From: Cytophagales bacterium
GTDB taxonomy: Bacteria; Bacteroidota; Bacteroidia; Cytophagales; Cyclobacteriaceae
Assembly: GCA_017303795.1 (NCBI GenBank)
Contig: JAFLBR010000004.1
Span: 304,584 to 368,583, forward strand
Length of the DNA: 64,000 nt
Direction: 5' to 3'
In this document: piece by piece, positions 44,740 to 53,572 of the stretch
Numbering within the stretch: position 1 is the stretch's first letter
Layout of the letters: every line of letters starts with the position of its first letter
The notes under the pieces: model-generated
The model's database searches: none
What the model was told of the DNA's origin: nothing
What the model saw: only the letters and a program-made list of their open reading frames with translations
Program-made: the position numbers and the translations under genes

Positions 44740-45714
44740 ATGAATAAATCCGTAAAGTATGACCTAATCATAATCGGGGCCGGGCCTATTGGTCTTGCTT
44801 GCGCGATTGAAGCCAAGAAAGCGGGCTTACGTTATTTAATAATTGAAAAAGGTTGCCTCGTTAACTCGCTCTATAATTATCCACACAACATGACGTTCTT
44901 TTCTACCAGCGACAGACTGGAGATTGGCGAAGTTCCCTTTATATCGAACAATGCAAAACCAACCCGACCCGAAGCATTAGAGTATTACCGTAGGGTGTGT
45001 GCCAGTTGGCAACTGCAGGTAAAACTTTATGAACCCGTTACGCAAGTGGTAAAAGAGAACGGAGATTTTTCTATCACCACTTCGAAAGGCACATACAAAT
45101 CAAAAGCAGTTATTCTGGCGCTTGGCTTTTATGATTTACCATACCTTTTAAATGTAGAAGGCGAAGACTTGCCAAAAGTGAAACACTATTACGATGAGCC
45201 GCATCCTTACTTTGCGCAAAAGATTGTCGTAATCGGAGCTGCAAATTCGGCTGTTGATGTAGCTCTTGAAACCTGGCGCAAAGGTGCTGAAGTTACCATG
45301 ATAGTGCGCAGCGCAACCTTGGGCGACAATGTAAAATACTGGGCTAAGCCCGATATTGAAAACAGAATTAACGAAGGCTCTATCAAAGCGTACTTTAATG
45401 CATCGGTAAAACGGATAACTCTACGCACAATTGAAATACAAACAGCAGGAGAAACAATTACAATTGAAAATGATTTTGTGTTGGCCATGACGGGCTACCA
45501 ACCGCCTTTTGATTTTATGAAAGCTGCCGGAGTGTCTTTTAAGCAAGACGAAGCTCACACTCCGCTTTATAATGCCGAAACGATGGAAAGCAATGTGCCC
45601 GGTTTGTATCTGGCCGGTGTAGTGGTGGGCGGTTTACAAACCAACAAATGGTTTATTGAGAACTCGCGCGTGCATGCGCAACAAATTGTAAAACATCTGA
45701 AGCAAATCAGATAG
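44740..45714 (+). CDS. ypdA: YpdA-type NAD(P)H-dependent FAD oxidoreductase (putative bacillithiol disulfide reductase)
   Basis: A 324-residue flavoprotein of the thioredoxin-reductase-like fold but without its CxxC pair. FAD motif DLIIIGAGPIGLACAIEAKK, then YNYPHNMTFFSTSDRLEIG, typical of YpdA, and a second nucleotide motif VVIGAANSAVDVALE. YpdA reduces oxidised bacillithiol and is found in Bacteroidota as well as Firmicutes. It is monocistronic, and its 3' end overlaps a convergent lipoprotein by 8 bases. Confidence 0.9.
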   Translation: MNKSVKYDLIIIGAGPIGLACAIEAKKAGLRYLIIEKGCLVNSLYNYPHNMTFFSTSDRLEIGEVPFISNNAKPTRPEALEYYRRVCASWQLQVKLYEPVTQVVKENGDFSITTSKGTYKSKAVILALGFYDLPYLLNVEGEDLPKVKHYYDEPHPYFAQKIVVIGAANSAVDVALETWRKGAEVTMIVRSATLGDNVKYWAKPDIENRINEGSIKAYFNASVKRITLRTIEIQTAGETITIENDFVLAMTGYQPPFDFMKAAGVSFKQDEAHTPLYNAETMESNVPGLYLAGVVVGGLQTNKWFIENSRVHAQQIVKHLKQIR

Positions 45715-46240
45715 CGCGGGCTTTTACTTTTAAATGAAAAGTTACCGTTACTGTGCAAGCCAAAGGTGTGCGGGTTAAATCCCCAAAAAGTTTTAACTGA
45801 TCACGGCCACTTCCTTTCAAGCGAGTTTCAAGATCATTTACACCGGGTGGATTGAGGTTAAGCTCGCCAGAACTTCCTGTACTCAACGCAATTGATTTAG
45901 CCGCAACAATATCTAACCCTGATGAGGTTTCGATGGAAGCGTTGTTCAAACTGATGTCTTGAAAAGTTGCATTTGAGATAGTGTATTCGATGTGATTAAG
46001 CTCTACTTCTTCAAGTCTGTTCAAGTAGTCCTGCAAGTCAGGATTTTGAGAGATATCGATTGTAGCAGTTACATCATAGTCAATTCCATTACTGTTTGCA
46101 GTTGTTTCATTAACTAAAAACACAACGGGTTGCGAAACGTCAAACGAAATGGTATCTAAATCTTCGCAGGAGATGAAAAGACTTAGCGTTGCGAAACAGA
46201 GAATAGAAAAAATGCGAAGAAGAATTTTAGATGCCAACAT
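45707..46240 (-). CDS. Lipoprotein of unknown function, paralogue of the next gene
   Basis: A 177-residue lipoprotein. Start 46240 (MLASKILLRIFSILCFATL) gives a signal with lipobox FISC. The mature part is predicted beta-rich with an EDLDTISFDVSQPVVFLVN onset that matches, motif by motif, the upstream paralogue (DDVNFDVDVPLEFDVN), and both end in FHLKVKARA/FYLTVTADA-like strands. No named family; function unknown. A strong hairpin lies between the two paralogues. Confidence 0.75.
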   Translation of the reverse strand: MLASKILLRIFSILCFATLSLFISCEDLDTISFDVSQPVVFLVNETTANSNGIDYDVTATIDISQNPDLQDYLNRLEEVELNHIEYTISNATFQDISLNNASIETSSGLDIVAAKSIALSTGSSGELNLNPPGVNDLETRLKGSGRDQLKLFGDLTRTPLACTVTVTFHLKVKARAI

Positions 46241-46251
46241 AAAGCAAAAAT

Positions 46252-46281
46252 ACAAAAGACCCGGAACATCGGGTCTTTTGT
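46252..46281 (-). terminator. Hairpin terminator between the paralogous lipoprotein genes
   Basis: The perfect 12-base arms ACAAAAGACCCG (46252-46263) and CGGGTCTTTTGT (46270-46281) with a 6-base loop are followed by T-rich sequence on the minus strand. It ends transcription of the upstream lipoprotein gene before the downstream copy starts at 46240, so the pair may be separately expressed. Confidence 0.75.
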
Positions 46282-46304
46282 AATAAAGTTAGTTCAGTTT
46301 TGAT

Positions 46305-46826
46305 TTAGAGCGCATCGGCTGTTACGGTTAAGTAGAAACGAAGCTTTAATGTAAAATTTACAGGTACATCTGAAAACGTACCATCAAATTCAACAAGTTC
46401 CTGTTTATCGTTTAGTAATTTACTGGCCAAGTCATTAAAGGCACTCAGGTTTGCATCCAGTTCTGTTTCTGTTGTATTATTAGTCAATGCCACTCCGGCT
46501 AAATTACTAAGTACTTGCCCACCATCTACAACTGAAATCGAACCGGTAAAGGTTTGCGTGGTAGCATCAGATCCTTCTATAGTGTAAGTGATTTTATTTA
46601 TTTTAAATTCCTTAATCTTATCAGCGTACTCCGCTACATCTGGATCGGTGCTGGCATTGAGCAATGCTTGCTTGTTATAGCTGGTTGCACCAACGGCATT
46701 AACGTCAAACTCCAAAGGCACATCCACATCAAAGTTTACATCATCTACTTTATCAAAAAGTTCGCATGATGTAAAAGTGCTTAAGGCCAGCAACAGTACA
46801 ATTGGGAAAAGGTGTTTGATTTTCAT
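46305..46826 (-). CDS. Lipoprotein of unknown function, 173 aa
   Basis: Lipoprotein with a signal ending FTSC (MKIKHLFPIVLLLALSTFTSC). The mature part is beta-rich and has repeated hydrophobic strands (INKITYTIEGSD, TLKLRFYLTVTADA) but no catalytic motif. It is a clear paralogue of the downstream lipoprotein gene. It could be an outer-membrane-associated protein. Function unknown. Confidence 0.75.
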   Translation of the reverse strand: MKIKHLFPIVLLLALSTFTSCELFDKVDDVNFDVDVPLEFDVNAVGATSYNKQALLNASTDPDVAEYADKIKEFKINKITYTIEGSDATTQTFTGSISVVDGGQVLSNLAGVALTNNTTETELDANLSAFNDLASKLLNDKQELVEFDGTFSDVPVNFTLKLRFYLTVTADAL

Positions 46827-46886
46827 AATTCGTTTTTTTAGGTTGGTCTTTAATTCAAATTTAATAAAAATGGTAATCGGGTTGGG

Positions 46887-47516
46887 TTAAATTTCTCCGC
46901 GCAGTGATTTTGAAATTACTTCAGCTTTGCCATGCACATGCAGTTTGCGATAGATACTTTTAATGTGAAATCGCACTGTTTCAATTGAAATGTTAAGCCG
47001 GTCGGCAATTAGTTTATAACTTAATCCATCAACTAACCCCACAACAATTTCTTTTTCTTTGGCCGATAACGGTGAGGCCGGTTCGCGTTTGCCGCGAGGC
47101 GCAAAAAACTCAATTACCTTGCGTGCAATCTGGGGCGACATAGGTGAACCTCCGCTTACCAAAAGTTCAATACCCGATTTTATTTCATCTAACGGAGTAT
47201 TTTTTAACAGATAACCGGTTGCACCAGCACAAAGCGAATCAAAAATTTTTTGTGGATCATTATAAACAGAAAAAACAACGAGGTCGATTTGCGGATACTT
47301 TTGTTTGATGAGTTTCATACCATCGATACCCGACATGCCGGGCAGTCCGAGATCCATAATCAATACTTGAGGTAATGATTCCGCACGAAGATGAAGCAAA
47401 AGAGACTCAATGGAGTTGAAAGCCCAATCGCATCTAAAACCATTTTGACGATTCAAAAAATCCTGAATGCTCTTTCGAATCTGATCATCATCTTCTACGA
47501 TACCTACAAAAATCAT
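46887..47516 (-). CDS. NarL/FixJ-type response regulator
   Basis: A 209-residue regulator. The receiver domain has the acidic pocket at VEDDDQ and the phospho-acceptor Asp55 in VLIMDLGLPG; the C-terminal LuxR HTH (about 140-205) has LSAKEKEIVVGLVDGLSYK and SIETVRFHIKSIYRKLHV. It is 8 bases downstream of the beta-barrel gene and is the presumed partner of the histidine kinase further upstream. Confidence 0.93.
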   Translation of the reverse strand: MIFVGIVEDDDQIRKSIQDFLNRQNGFRCDWAFNSIESLLLHLRAESLPQVLIMDLGLPGMSGIDGMKLIKQKYPQIDLVVFSVYNDPQKIFDSLCAGATGYLLKNTPLDEIKSGIELLVSGGSPMSPQIARKVIEFFAPRGKREPASPLSAKEKEIVVGLVDGLSYKLIADRLNISIETVRFHIKSIYRKLHVHGKAEVISKSLRGEI

Positions 47517-47524
47517 GTGTTAGC

Positions 47525-48220
47525 TTATTGGTGTATAAGGTAAACAAATGTGAAAGATAATGAAGCATTGTTCACGTTGAACTTTTGTTCTTCCATACTT
47601 CCATTTCCACCATAAACTTCAGCCTTTGCCACCTTAAGGATGCCAGGCACTACCAGTATTTGTACAGCCACTTTTTCGCTCACCTGAAAATGTGGCCCGA
47701 GCATCACAGCAAGGTCGAAAGGTGTGTAATAATCTTTTGCATCTTCGGTTTCAGGTAAATCGGGGTATGCTGTCCGGGCATTGTCATCGTTTTTAATTTT
47801 GGCAGTTAACTTAAACGAAGGTTGCAGTCCGGCCAATATCTTAATCTTGTCGGAAGCAACATACTTAACATACACCGGTACATCAATATAGCTTAGCATT
47901 TTGCTGTACTTTACCTTAATGCTTTCGAGCATATAGGTCGATGAGTTGTAATAATCTACATTGCCCTCATAGGCGGTGCCTTTCAGGGCAAATGTAATTC
48001 CGCCACCTGCCAGAAATTTTTCTGAGAGCAATCGTTCTACCCGAAAACCCAGGTTGCCACGTAAAACCAACTTCGGATTAGTGTTGGTACCACCCCAGTC
48101 TTTCTTTTCTTTACCTGTAAACGTGGTAAGAGAAGGCCCAGCAACAAACTCAAATTTCCATTGCGCTTGGGCACATAGGGCAAAAGAAATGAGGATAAAA
48201 CATGAAATGAACGTTTTCAT
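47525..48220 (-). CDS. Outer membrane beta-barrel protein (PorT-like)
   Basis: A 231-residue protein. ATG 48220 is preferred over GTG 48223. After the signal peptide (MKTFISCFILISFALCAQAQ) the sequence (WKFEFVAGPSLTTFTG, VLRGNLGFRVERLLSEKFL, KFNVNNASLSFTFVYL) is a typical small outer-membrane beta-barrel with alternating aromatic and hydrophobic strands. It sits between the histidine kinase and its response regulator. It might be a regulated target or part of the sensing unit. Confidence 0.8.
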   Translation of the reverse strand: MKTFISCFILISFALCAQAQWKFEFVAGPSLTTFTGKEKKDWGGTNTNPKLVLRGNLGFRVERLLSEKFLAGGGITFALKGTAYEGNVDYYNSSTYMLESIKVKYSKMLSYIDVPVYVKYVASDKIKILAGLQPSFKLTAKIKNDDNARTAYPDLPETEDAKDYYTPFDLAVMLGPHFQVSEKVAVQILVVPGILKVAKAEVYGGNGSMEEQKFNVNNASLSFTFVYLIHQ

Positions 48221-48289
48221 CACGATATTATTTTGGCTTCGAAGCTACAGGGGTGCAACTTCGCATTCAATCCCATGAACATGGGGGTA

Positions 48290-51200
48290 TTACCGTACCT
48301 GTAGTGTAACCGTAGTACCTGAAGCTGCGGAGAATGTGAGTGTTCCGCCAATGGATTTGGCTCGTCTTTTCATGTTTCGAAGGCCATTGCCGGTTTGTGC
48401 GGGTTGTTCAACCAAACCTATACCATTGTCTTCAATACGCAACTCAAAATGCGGCTGTGTGGTAATGGAAACTTTTACGTGTGTGGCTTCAGCATGTTTT
48501 ACCACGTTATTGATAGCCTCTTTAAAAATCAAATAAATACTTTGCCGCACAATCGGCTCCAGAATTTTATTGCCTTCAGTTTTATGAAGAAGGAACTCAA
48601 AATCTATTCCTTTTGCTTCCAATACTTCTGTGGCAAAGTCTTTCATCCGGTTAATCAACTCGGTTAAAGTATCGTTGTTGTTATCAATCGACCACACAAT
48701 ATCACTCATGGTGCTTACCACTTCGCGGCTAAGCGAACCGATTGATTGCAGGTAGTTGGCTTTTTCTTTTTCGTGAGTTCCGTTTTGTACCAGCTCTGAA
48801 TAGATTGAAATTTTGGTGAGGCTTGAACCAACCTCATCATGTAAATCGCTGGCAATTTTGGTACGCAAACGTTCAAGCTTTAAACTCTGCGCAAGCCTAT
48901 ACCGGTGAATGGAGTAAAGTAAAGCACCGGTAGCTAACAGCACCAAAACCATAAACCACCACGTGCGCCAGAAAGGCGGCTGGATAATAAGCGTAAGTGT
49001 AGCAAAATCATTACCCCAATAACCATCGGGGTTGGTTGCTTTTACTTCGAATAAATACGTACCCGGATCTAAGTTGGTGTAACTGGCAAAGGTGCGATTG
49101 CCCACATGCACCCAGTCTTTATCAAAATCGGTAAGCCGATAAGCATATTGAATTTTTTCAGGGGCCATAAACTCTAATGCAGCAAATCCGATTGTGAAAA
49201 AATTATGATTGTGATTGAGTTGCACAGACTTAAGTTGAGCAGGCTGGGTCGCGATACTAAAATTATAAATGGAGTCGGGTTTTTGGGTAGCTGAGTGATT
49301 GAAGAGTTTAAAATCGGTAAACACAATTTTCCGCGAAAGCGTGTCGTCCACAATTTCTTCGGGATAAAACCAATTGAGTCCGTCAATGGATGAAACAAAA
49401 ATTCTTCCTTGCTTATCTTTATACACAGCATTGAAATCGCTTGCGGCAAGCCCATCTGCATGTGTGTAAATGTGCTTTTCGTTTTTCAGCGGATTCCAAC
49501 GAACAAGTTGGTTAGCGTTTACGTACCAGATTGTTTTTTGGTGAACAACAAATGATCTCAACTCATCAACCGGATTCATTTTAAACAAACGCTCTGACAC
49601 AATACTGTCAGGATTGATGTACCGGATTGAGCGGGCTTCATCTTTTGTAATCAATAACATTTCCGTTTGGGTGTAAGGCGTTATCTCCAGATAAAATGGA
49701 TTATTATTCTGAATCACACGCCCGGTTTCGGCTACTTTAACAAACTGATTTCGCGCTTTATCATAAAGCACAATCTGGTTTTTTCCATTAAACCAGATAT
49801 TGCCATTGAATTCAAAAAGATCTTCTACAGATTCGAAAGAAATGCCTGTTTTGGCTTGAAGCGAATCGTTGTTAATGGTTTTGAATTTATTTTGATTAAT
49901 GTCATAGATATTAAGTCCAGAGCGGTAGGCGGTTGCCCAAAGTATGTTATCACTATCCACCAGCAACGCTGAGATTGCATTGTTGTTGATGGAATTTTTA
50001 CCTGCCAGATAACGTGTAATTTTTTTAGTAGCCGGATCAAGTTTATTCAGGCCACCACCTTCTAATCCAATCCAAAGGTTTCCCTGTGCATCTTTACTTA
50101 AACCCGAGACGACATTGTGACTGAGGCTGTTTGTGTTTTTAGGATCGTGCAAAAATTTATCGGCTTTGCCGGTATGGAGATTAAATTTGTTAACCCCTTG
50201 GCCATTTAACCCTAACCAGAAAATGGAATCATTTTCTTGCAAAAAAGTACGCACCCAGCCACTGGAAATTCCATCATTTTGGTTCGCACGATTTTTAACG
50301 AGATGAAATTTTTTGGCGTTGAAATGGTGAACACTAACGGTGTTATCGGCTGCGCCTACCCAGAGTAATCCATCTTTATTAAGATACAAATTCAATAAGT
50401 TATTGCTGGACAAGCTTTCAGAATCGAAAGCATCATTTTTACAATGCGAAAAATTTTGCGTTACCGGATCGAATACATTAAGCCCTCCGCCATAGGTAGC
50501 AATCCAAAGTTTACCATCAGGAGCTTCAATAGCTTTAAAGAGAGAATTGTGGCTCAATGAGTTTTTAACATTGGGATTATGGATAAGATGCTGACTGGTT
50601 TTAGTAATCCGATCAAAAATTTGTAAGCCCCCATAGGTGCTCAGGTAAATCTTCTCTCCTGAAATAAGCAAGCTCCGGATTACACGAAAGCGATACGTAT
50701 CGTCTGGATTACTATTGCTTAAACTATAGGTTGTAAAATTATCCTGAGTGGTGTTGTAACTACTTAGTCCACCGGTGGTGCTTACCCACAATACGCCTTC
50801 CGCATCGTAACTAAGTCCGGTAATAAAATTATCGGGCAATGAGTTTATATTTCCCTGTTCTACTTTGTATAGTTTAAAGTCTTTGGTTTCGGGATGGAAG
50901 CGTACTAATCCTCCGCCCAACGAGCCCAGCCAGAAACTTCCATCAGGGGCTTCTGCAAAACAATATATGCGGGCTTTGGGCGAACGCGTGCTATCATTAG
51001 CCAGCGCAAATGAATCCTTATCGCGATTGTATTTGAAGAGTGCTCCGGCATCGGTGCCAACCCAGAGTTGTTGTTCACTGTCTTCAAATGTTAATACCCC
51101 TCTTGAACTTCGAAATTGTGTAGTGTCAAAATCGGCAAAACCATAATAGCGAAAGTTGGTACCATCAAACCGAATCAGATCGTTTTGTGTGGAAGCCATC

Positions 51201-51349
51201 CACATAAAGCCTTGCTTGTCCTGATGGAAATTTTGTACGCTGACAATGCCCGAGCCATTCTCGCGCACAAGGTGTTTAAAGCGCAAGGGCTCTTGCGAAA
51301 GACAAGATAACGCACCAAGCCAACTGAACAAAAGTAAAAGCACCTTCAT
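48290..51349 (-). CDS. Propeller sensor histidine kinase
   Basis: A 1019-residue membrane kinase. Start 51349 (MKVLLLLFSWLGALSCLSQ) is chosen for its signal peptide. The periplasmic part is a double Reg_prop propeller (QGFMWMASTQNDLIRF, QLWVGTDAGALFKY, GLLWVGAADNTVSV), then a Y_Y_Y domain (YRLTDFDKDWVHVGNR), a membrane helix (WWFMVLVLLATGALLYSIH), a HisKA_3 region with His837 in SDLHDEVGSSL and a C-terminal HATPase (EDNGIGLVEQ, GNGLRNMKRRAKSIGG). Unlike the HTCS in the PUL it lacks its own receiver and HTH, so it should phosphorylate the separate regulator at 46887-47516. Confidence 0.92.
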   Translation of the reverse strand: MKVLLLLFSWLGALSCLSQEPLRFKHLVRENGSGIVSVQNFHQDKQGFMWMASTQNDLIRFDGTNFRYYGFADFDTTQFRSSRGVLTFEDSEQQLWVGTDAGALFKYNRDKDSFALANDSTRSPKARIYCFAEAPDGSFWLGSLGGGLVRFHPETKDFKLYKVEQGNINSLPDNFITGLSYDAEGVLWVSTTGGLSSYNTTQDNFTTYSLSNSNPDDTYRFRVIRSLLISGEKIYLSTYGGLQIFDRITKTSQHLIHNPNVKNSLSHNSLFKAIEAPDGKLWIATYGGGLNVFDPVTQNFSHCKNDAFDSESLSSNNLLNLYLNKDGLLWVGAADNTVSVHHFNAKKFHLVKNRANQNDGISSGWVRTFLQENDSIFWLGLNGQGVNKFNLHTGKADKFLHDPKNTNSLSHNVVSGLSKDAQGNLWIGLEGGGLNKLDPATKKITRYLAGKNSINNNAISALLVDSDNILWATAYRSGLNIYDINQNKFKTINNDSLQAKTGISFESVEDLFEFNGNIWFNGKNQIVLYDKARNQFVKVAETGRVIQNNNPFYLEITPYTQTEMLLITKDEARSIRYINPDSIVSERLFKMNPVDELRSFVVHQKTIWYVNANQLVRWNPLKNEKHIYTHADGLAASDFNAVYKDKQGRIFVSSIDGLNWFYPEEIVDDTLSRKIVFTDFKLFNHSATQKPDSIYNFSIATQPAQLKSVQLNHNHNFFTIGFAALEFMAPEKIQYAYRLTDFDKDWVHVGNRTFASYTNLDPGTYLFEVKATNPDGYWGNDFATLTLIIQPPFWRTWWFMVLVLLATGALLYSIHRYRLAQSLKLERLRTKIASDLHDEVGSSLTKISIYSELVQNGTHEKEKANYLQSIGSLSREVVSTMSDIVWSIDNNNDTLTELINRMKDFATEVLEAKGIDFEFLLHKTEGNKILEPIVRQSIYLIFKEAINNVVKHAEATHVKVSITTQPHFELRIEDNGIGLVEQPAQTGNGLRNMKRRAKSIGGTLTFSAASGTTVTLQVR

Positions 51350-51381
51350 GTTAAGGTGAAGATAAGGGTTGTGTACCAAAA

Positions 51382-53427
51382 TTACTTTGGGTGGCCGGTA
51401 TGAATCAACAACCCCACAAAATAATTACGCCCCGCGGCAGCATTGTAAAATCGTGAGCCAGCGGCATTCAAATCATTTCCTAAACTGTATTGTTCATCCA
51501 ACAGGTTATCGGCTCCTGCAAAAAGATTGAGCGGCAACTTTTTATCGGCATTAAATTTATAACCAACCTTGCAACCTATAAGTGTAAATGAATCGGCATA
51601 CACCGTGTTGGCATCATTCAGCGGAAGCGCAGCGGTATAGTTGGCTGTTAAGTGAGTATAAAAATGTTTTTTGATTTCGAAATCGACACCACCGGTTAGT
51701 ACACGGCCTGGCACACCCGTTACTTCATTTCCATTAAATGTTGTGTTGTCTTTGGTATATTCTTTAAACGTGTAATCGTTTAGGGTTATTCCGCTCCATA
51801 CTTTAAATGCAGAAAAACCAGTTACTACAGGTTGCCAGTTCAGTAACAGTTCTAATCCGTTTTGATTGGTTGCTCCGGCATTTATAAAATAATCGGCTCC
51901 ATCATCATCTCTGCGCACTACAATAGTTTCATTTAATGCGAAGTGATAAAGTGCGGCATCCACAAAAAACTTTCTTTTACCAAAATAGCCGCGGGCACCA
52001 ACTTCTAATTGAATTCCTCTTTCCGATTGCAGATCGCGATTAAACACGGTGTTTGATGGCCTCACCTCACCCAATGTAGGTGGAGAAAATCCCCAGCTTA
52101 TACTGGCATGCGTACTAAAAGCCGAATTGATTTTCCGAAGCACAGCCACGCGTGGTGTTAATTCCCGCTTGAAGTCTGTGTTTTGCAAAACAACCGGAAC
52201 AGTACTTAATCTTTGAAATTTATAATCAACCCAGTTAACACTAAGGCCTGCCGTTATCAGCCAATTGTTTTTGGTTATCTCTGTTTGGCCGAACACACTG
52301 TATTGATGGGTGCGCAATTCATCATCACTTTGCAACGCACCTGTTGTGCCTTGCAGGTTTTGATAGGTTTTGATGGGCGAGAATCCATTCAGGTATTCAC
52401 CACCACCTAACAAACGAAATTTCCAGGTGTTAATATCAAAGGTAAAATCAGTTACGGTTCTTGCACCAAAATTTTGTTCGGCCCGGTGTTCATAATTTCG
52501 GATAGCAGAGTTACTAAACTGAACAAAGTTTCCGAATACACCAGTGCGGTTGTGCAGATTTTTTTTAAAATGATAGAGATGAGATACTCCGGTATAAAAT
52601 GAGCGCTGTGCGATGTGGGCATTTACATCAACTGCACCGGGAAAAATTCCAGCAGCAGGTCTGGCTTGGCGCGGATTCGCATTGTACTCAGCCAAGGTTA
52701 ATCCACCCGGAGTTTGATAGTACAAATCAGAATAGAAAATAGCCGTCTCTAATTCTTCTTTATCCGAAAGTGAAAATCGAAATGTGCTGGTTAGTTGATC
52801 GCGCACCATTCGGGTTTGATCGCGATAACCATCGGCTTGCTGATGCTGATAACCCACATAGTGGCTGGAGTTTTCTGTTCCCGAATTAAAAGCCAATTGA
52901 TAATTCCGCAAGCCATAACTTCCACTAAGAAAAGAACCGGTTAACGAAGTTTCTTTAATTGGCTGTGGCGATATTAACAACAACACGCCTCCGGTGCCGG
53001 CTCCGTACAAACTTGAACCCGGCCCTTTAATAATTTCCATTTGCTGGATGGTGTTGGCATCTAATTGATTTAAGTACGTGTTACCACCGGCATCGGTTAA
53101 CGGCAAGTCGTTCCAATACACTTTTACATTGCGCACGCCAAAAGGCGCCCGCAACGAACTTCCACGAATGGAAAACCGGTAGCTACCGGGCGAGCGTTCT
53201 TCCATGCGCACACCCGGCAATGTGTTGGCAGCCGAAACAAGGGCGGTGTTATTAAATCTTTCGAGGTCTTCTTTCAAAACTAAACCTACTGAGGCCGGAA
53301 CTTGCAGCAACGGCCGGTCGGCTTCGTAAGCGCGAATGGTAATTTCCTGTAAAACTTTTGCGGAGTCTTCCTTTTGTGCAAAAGCAGAAAGCGAACAAAT
53401 CAGAAATAGAAAAACGATTGTTTTCAC
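51382..53427 (-). CDS. TonB-dependent outer membrane receptor
   Basis: A 681-residue outer-membrane transporter. The only usable start near the signal peptide is GTG at 53427 (VKTIVFLFLICSLSAFAQ, read as Met), because an in-frame TGA lies two codons upstream. The plug shows LQVPASVGLVLKEDLERF, NTLPGVRMEERSPGSYRF, and IKGPGSSLYGAGTGGVLL; a 20-plus-strand barrel follows, ending GLLIHTGHPK. Substrate is not predictable (a metal complex or organic ligand). It is the first gene of the minus-strand set with the histidine kinase (32-base gap), so the kinase probably regulates its uptake system. Confidence 0.92.
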   Translation of the reverse strand: MKTIVFLFLICSLSAFAQKEDSAKVLQEITIRAYEADRPLLQVPASVGLVLKEDLERFNNTALVSAANTLPGVRMEERSPGSYRFSIRGSSLRAPFGVRNVKVYWNDLPLTDAGGNTYLNQLDANTIQQMEIIKGPGSSLYGAGTGGVLLLISPQPIKETSLTGSFLSGSYGLRNYQLAFNSGTENSSHYVGYQHQQADGYRDQTRMVRDQLTSTFRFSLSDKEELETAIFYSDLYYQTPGGLTLAEYNANPRQARPAAGIFPGAVDVNAHIAQRSFYTGVSHLYHFKKNLHNRTGVFGNFVQFSNSAIRNYEHRAEQNFGARTVTDFTFDINTWKFRLLGGGEYLNGFSPIKTYQNLQGTTGALQSDDELRTHQYSVFGQTEITKNNWLITAGLSVNWVDYKFQRLSTVPVVLQNTDFKRELTPRVAVLRKINSAFSTHASISWGFSPPTLGEVRPSNTVFNRDLQSERGIQLEVGARGYFGKRKFFVDAALYHFALNETIVVRRDDDGADYFINAGATNQNGLELLLNWQPVVTGFSAFKVWSGITLNDYTFKEYTKDNTTFNGNEVTGVPGRVLTGGVDFEIKKHFYTHLTANYTAALPLNDANTVYADSFTLIGCKVGYKFNADKKLPLNLFAGADNLLDEQYSLGNDLNAAGSRFYNAAAGRNYFVGLLIHTGHPK

Positions 53428-53431
53428 TACT

Positions 53432-53439
53432 CAAATGTA
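53432..53439 (-). promoter_or_regulatory. TAnnTTTG-type -7 element abutting the TonB receptor start
   Basis: On the minus strand TACATTTG, a perfect TAnnTTTG match, lies only four bases before the GTG start. If it is used, the transcript would begin at or near the first codon. No good -33 element is visible at the usual spacing, so this is tentative. Confidence 0.3.
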
Positions 53440-53481
53440 ACTGATGTTATAATAACTAATGTTACGTATTAACGGTGGTAT

Positions 53482-53530
53482 GAGGCGTCAAGACGGCTGT
53501 AGGCTTTAGTAAACAGCCGTCAGACGCCTC
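53482..53530. repeat. Long intergenic hairpin with GGCGTCAAGAC motif
   Basis: The left part GAGGCGTCAAGACGGCTGT (53482-53500) and the right part ACAGCCGTCAGACGCCTC (53513-53530) pair over nearly their full length, with a one-base bulge and one mismatch, around a 12-base loop. The shared GGCGTCAAGAC core also occurs, inverted, after the aminotransferase gene near 13.29 kb. It lies between ispH and the TonB receptor, so a terminator role and a REP-like element are both possible. Confidence 0.6.
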
Positions 53531-53572
53531 TACTTGTTTAAGTTTGCGTGACATCAAATAATAAGTTGCGAA

